Positions 61,927 to 64,000 of a DNA stretch of 64,000 nt are shown here, piece by piece; position 1 is the first letter of the stretch; every line of letters starts with the position of its first letter. Both the position numbers and the translations under genes were made by a program. Source of the stretch: an uncultured Bacillaceae bacterium (GTDB lineage: Bacteria > Bacillota > Bacilli > Bacillales > Cytobacillaceae); the NCBI GenBank assembly GCA_937995745.1, contig CALKIU010000122.1, positions 12,326-76,325 on the forward strand, written 5' to 3'. Under the pieces are notes generated by a model, which was given only the letters and a program-made list of their open reading frames with translations, ran no database searches and was not told where the DNA came from.

Positions 61927-63308
61927 AAAAGCTTTGGGGCGGAAGATTCACCAAGACGGCCGAAGAATGGGTGGATGAGTTCGGCGCTTCCATTTCCTTT
62001 GACAAGGAACTTGTTTTTGAAGACCTGGAAGGAAGCATCGCTCATGTGACCATGCTGGCAAAATGCGGGATTATCACCGAAGAGGAAGGCGCCCGCATTA
62101 AAGAGGGGCTTGAAATTTTAAAGGAAAAAGCCGAAAAAGGGGAACTGGAATATTCCGTCAAACTGGAAGACATTCATCTAAATTTGGAAAGCCAGTTGAC
62201 GGAAATGATCGGGCCGGTCGGCGGCAAGCTTCATACGGCAAGAAGCCGGAACGACCAGGTGGCCACCGATATGCATCTGTACTTGCGGAAACAGATTCTT
62301 GCCATCATTGAGTTGATTAAAGAGATGCAGGAAGCCCTCCTTGAAAAAGCGGAACAGCATGTGGAGACGATTATGCCCGGCTATACCCATTTGCAGAGAG
62401 CGCAGCCGATTTCTTTCGCCCATCATTTAATGGCTTATTTTTGGATGCTGGAAAGAGACAAGGCCCGCTACCGCGAATCGTTGAAGCGGGTCAACATCTC
62501 TCCTCTGGGGGCGGGTGCCCTGGCCGGAACAACATTTCCCATTGATCGGGAAATGACCGCCGAACTGCTCGGGTTTGACGGAATTTATGAAAACAGCCTC
62601 GATGCGGTCAGCGACCGGGATTTTATTGTCGAGTTTCTGTCCGACAGCGCGATTTTAATGATGCATTTGTCCCGCCTGGCTGAAGAAATCATTTTGTGGT
62701 CTTCCCAGGAATTTCAGTTTATTGAATTGGATGACAGTTTTTCCACGGGAAGCAGCATCATGCCGCAAAAGAAAAATCCCGATATGGCCGAACTGATCCG
62801 GGGGAAAACGGGCCGGGTTTACGGAAATCTAATCGGCTTGCTCACCGTCCTAAAAGGACTTCCCCTTGCTTACAATAAGGACATGCAGGAAGATAAAGAA
62901 GGCATGTTTGATACGGTGAAAACCGTTACCGGTTCATTAAAGATTTTTGCCGGCATGATCCGCACGATGACGGTGCGCACGGAACATATGAAGGAAGCGA
63001 CAAGGAAAGATTTTTCCAATGCGACGGAATTGGCAGACTATTTATCCGCCAAAGGGGTGCCGTTCCGGGAGAGCCACGAAATTGTCGGAAAGCTTGTGTT
63101 AACATGTGTGCAAAAAAACTGTTATTTGGCTGATTTGCCCCTTGAAGAGTTTAAGAAGGCCCATCCCCTTTTTGAAGAAGACATTTATGAAGTGTTAAAA
63201 CCGGAAACGGCCGTTCAAAGGAGAAACAGCGCCGGCGGAACCGGTTTTGAACAAGTGCGCATAGCGATAAAAAAAGCCCGGAAAATGTTAGAAGAACAAA
63301 CTGAATGA
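61923..63308 (+). CDS. argH: Argininosuccinate lyase
   Basis: This 461-residue fumarase/aspartase-superfamily enzyme splits argininosuccinate into arginine and fumarate. The signature SSIMPQKKNPD lies near residue 278, and GGKLHTARSRNDQVATD and PGYTHLQRAQP are conserved. The start is a GTG whose codon overlaps the argG stop (GTGA), with AAGAAGGTG upstream. The two genes form an operon. Confidence 0.98.
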   Translation: MKKLWGGRFTKTAEEWVDEFGASISFDKELVFEDLEGSIAHVTMLAKCGIITEEEGARIKEGLEILKEKAEKGELEYSVKLEDIHLNLESQLTEMIGPVGGKLHTARSRNDQVATDMHLYLRKQILAIIELIKEMQEALLEKAEQHVETIMPGYTHLQRAQPISFAHHLMAYFWMLERDKARYRESLKRVNISPLGAGALAGTTFPIDREMTAELLGFDGIYENSLDAVSDRDFIVEFLSDSAILMMHLSRLAEEIILWSSQEFQFIELDDSFSTGSSIMPQKKNPDMAELIRGKTGRVYGNLIGLLTVLKGLPLAYNKDMQEDKEGMFDTVKTVTGSLKIFAGMIRTMTVRTEHMKEATRKDFSNATELADYLSAKGVPFRESHEIVGKLVLTCVQKNCYLADLPLEEFKKAHPLFEEDIYEVLKPETAVQRRNSAGGTGFEQVRIAIKKARKMLEEQTE

Positions 63309-63320
63309 ATGGGAATGCCA

Positions 63321-63368
63321 AAAAAGGCTTTCTCCAAAGGGAATTTCCCTAGGAGAAAGCCTTTTTTT
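63321..63368. terminator. Bidirectional terminator between argH and the usp gene
   Basis: A stem of about 13 bp (AAAGGCTTTCTCC with GGAGAAAGCCTTT) flanked by A and T runs lies between convergent genes. Confidence 0.93.
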
Positions 63369-63809
63369 CTATTCGTTACGTACTATCAAGACATCCACCT
63401 TCGCGTGGCGGGCAATATTTTCAGAAACGCTTCCAATTAAGAATCTTTCGACAGCGTTTAAGCCTGTTGCTCCGCACACGATTAAGTCCGCTTCATATTT
63501 TTTGGCGATGTCTCTGGGAATCTTGATTTTTGGCGAACCGTAATCGATTGTATAATCCACTTCGGCAACGCCGGCATCCAAAGCTTGCTTTTTATATTTT
63601 TCCATCATTTCGCCGGCAAACCGGTCAGCTCTTTCCGCAATGGTGCTGTCAAATGCTTCCACAGAGGCGAATGTTCTTGTGTCGATAATGTGGGCCAGCA
63701 CCATTTTGGCATTGTGTGATTTGGCAATTTCGATGGCTTTGGCAAGGGCCCTTTCTGATTCTTTTGATCCATCAACAGCAACCAGTATTGTTTTATAGTT
63801 AAATTTCAT
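63369..63809 (-). CDS. Universal stress protein (UspA family)
   Basis: This 146-residue protein has the Usp fold with an N-terminal strand TILVAVDGSKESERAL and the ATP-binding signature GATGLNAVERFLIGSVSE near residue 110, so it is the nucleotide-binding type. Its role is in stress survival; partners are unknown. The ATG at 63809 has AAGGAG nine bases upstream, while a GTG at 63818 is too close. TATAAT at 63836-63831 on the minus strand is a likely -10 with a poor -35. Confidence 0.94.
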   Translation of the reverse strand: MKFNYKTILVAVDGSKESERALAKAIEIAKSHNAKMVLAHIIDTRTFASVEAFDSTIAERADRFAGEMMEKYKKQALDAGVAEVDYTIDYGSPKIKIPRDIAKKYEADLIVCGATGLNAVERFLIGSVSENIARHAKVDVLIVRNE

Positions 63810-63968
63810 GGCATTCACTCCTTTTTCTAAATTATACTACGTTTTTGACAAGAATGGCTGTAACAAATTTTTGAATAATCCAGAAAAGCAACTTTTTTAT
63901 GTTGGATGTATTGATGTCAACGTTTGTGCAAAAAAAGTTTACGGAAATAGTGTAACTTTTCTTAATCA

Positions 63969-63996
63969 TTGTTTTTAATAAATGGTATAGTATGAT
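63969..63996 (+). promoter_or_regulatory. Possible promoter at the right edge
   Basis: TTGTTT (63969-63974), 16 bases and TATGAT (63991-63996) would drive a rightward gene beyond the window. Confidence 0.35.
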
Positions 63997-64000
63997 TATG

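Noticed and set aside
1..64000. CRISPR arrays, phage or transposase genes, rRNA or tRNA genes
   Set aside because: None found: no regularly spaced repeats, no transposase or integrase motifs, and no tRNA-like cloverleaf with a CCA or T-loop signature was seen.

Overview
The window is chromosomal DNA of a spore-forming member of the Bacillaceae. The evidence is a Bacillus subtilis-like gene order (ytmP, trmB, ytoP, ytpPQ, sftA, murC, ytxGH, aroA, ccpA, motPS, acuABC, tyrS, rpsD, yttP, hisJ, ezrA, nifZ-thiI, an alpha/beta SASP gene, mbcS, sppA, yteJ, ytfIJ, tpx, ytxK, ackA, moaB, argGH), together with strong Gram-positive Shine-Dalgarno sites, GTG/TTG starts, sigma-A promoters and T-rich intrinsic terminators. 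The SASP and the GerW-type protein YtfJ indicate endospores. The base composition looks moderate in GC, but I did not compute it and I do not name a species.

Layout. 1-8.2 kb: a kinase-like protein, tRNA m7G methyltransferase, a crotonase homologue, a P-loop/Asp23-like fusion, a PepSY protein, an M42 peptidase, a lipoprotein, YtpP and YtpQ. 8.3-14.1 kb: the DNA translocase SftA, MurC, and the YtxG/YtxH stress pair. 14.4-18.8 kb: AroA behind two look-alike promoters, CcpA, and the MotPS sodium-type stator. 18.9-24.7 kb (minus strand): AcuCBA and a class A penicillin-binding protein with a C-terminal FN3-like domain. 24.7-27.0 kb: a strong promoter followed by a highly structured, apparently non-coding segment, then the tyrS T-box and tyrS. 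27.2-31.2 kb: a methyltransferase fused by overlap to a FecBCD-type metal-chelate ABC operon. 31.4-38.6 kb: bifunctional glutathione synthase GshAB, then pstS-C-A-B-phoU behind a clear Pho box. 38.8-41.2 kb (minus): a Tat-exported, lipid-anchored ene-reductase-like flavoenzyme. 41.5-64 kb: the conserved rpsD to argH segment ending in a universal stress protein.

How the parts work together. Carbon overflow and acetate metabolism are represented by CcpA, AcuABC, AckA and the acyl-CoA synthetase MbcS. Envelope functions are MurC, the PBP, EzrA, SppA and MotPS. Nutrient uptake is represented by Pst and the FecBCD-like transporter, redox defence by GshAB, Tpx and YtpP, and tRNA/translation by TrmB, TyrS, RpsD and ThiI-NifZ. 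Regulation that can be read directly from the DNA includes a tyrosine T-box, a probable S4 leader, a Pho box, ArgR/AhrC-like palindromes before argG, and many intrinsic terminators.

Most worth a second look: the structured transcript candidate between the PBP and tyrS; a perfect 22-bp tandem repeat in the acuA leader carrying an ARG-box-like core; two diverged copies of an intergenic hairpin repeat (after murC and after mbcS); the exported flavoenzyme; and the P-loop/Asp23-like fusion. All product calls rest on reading motifs and remembered family features; no database search or folding program was run.
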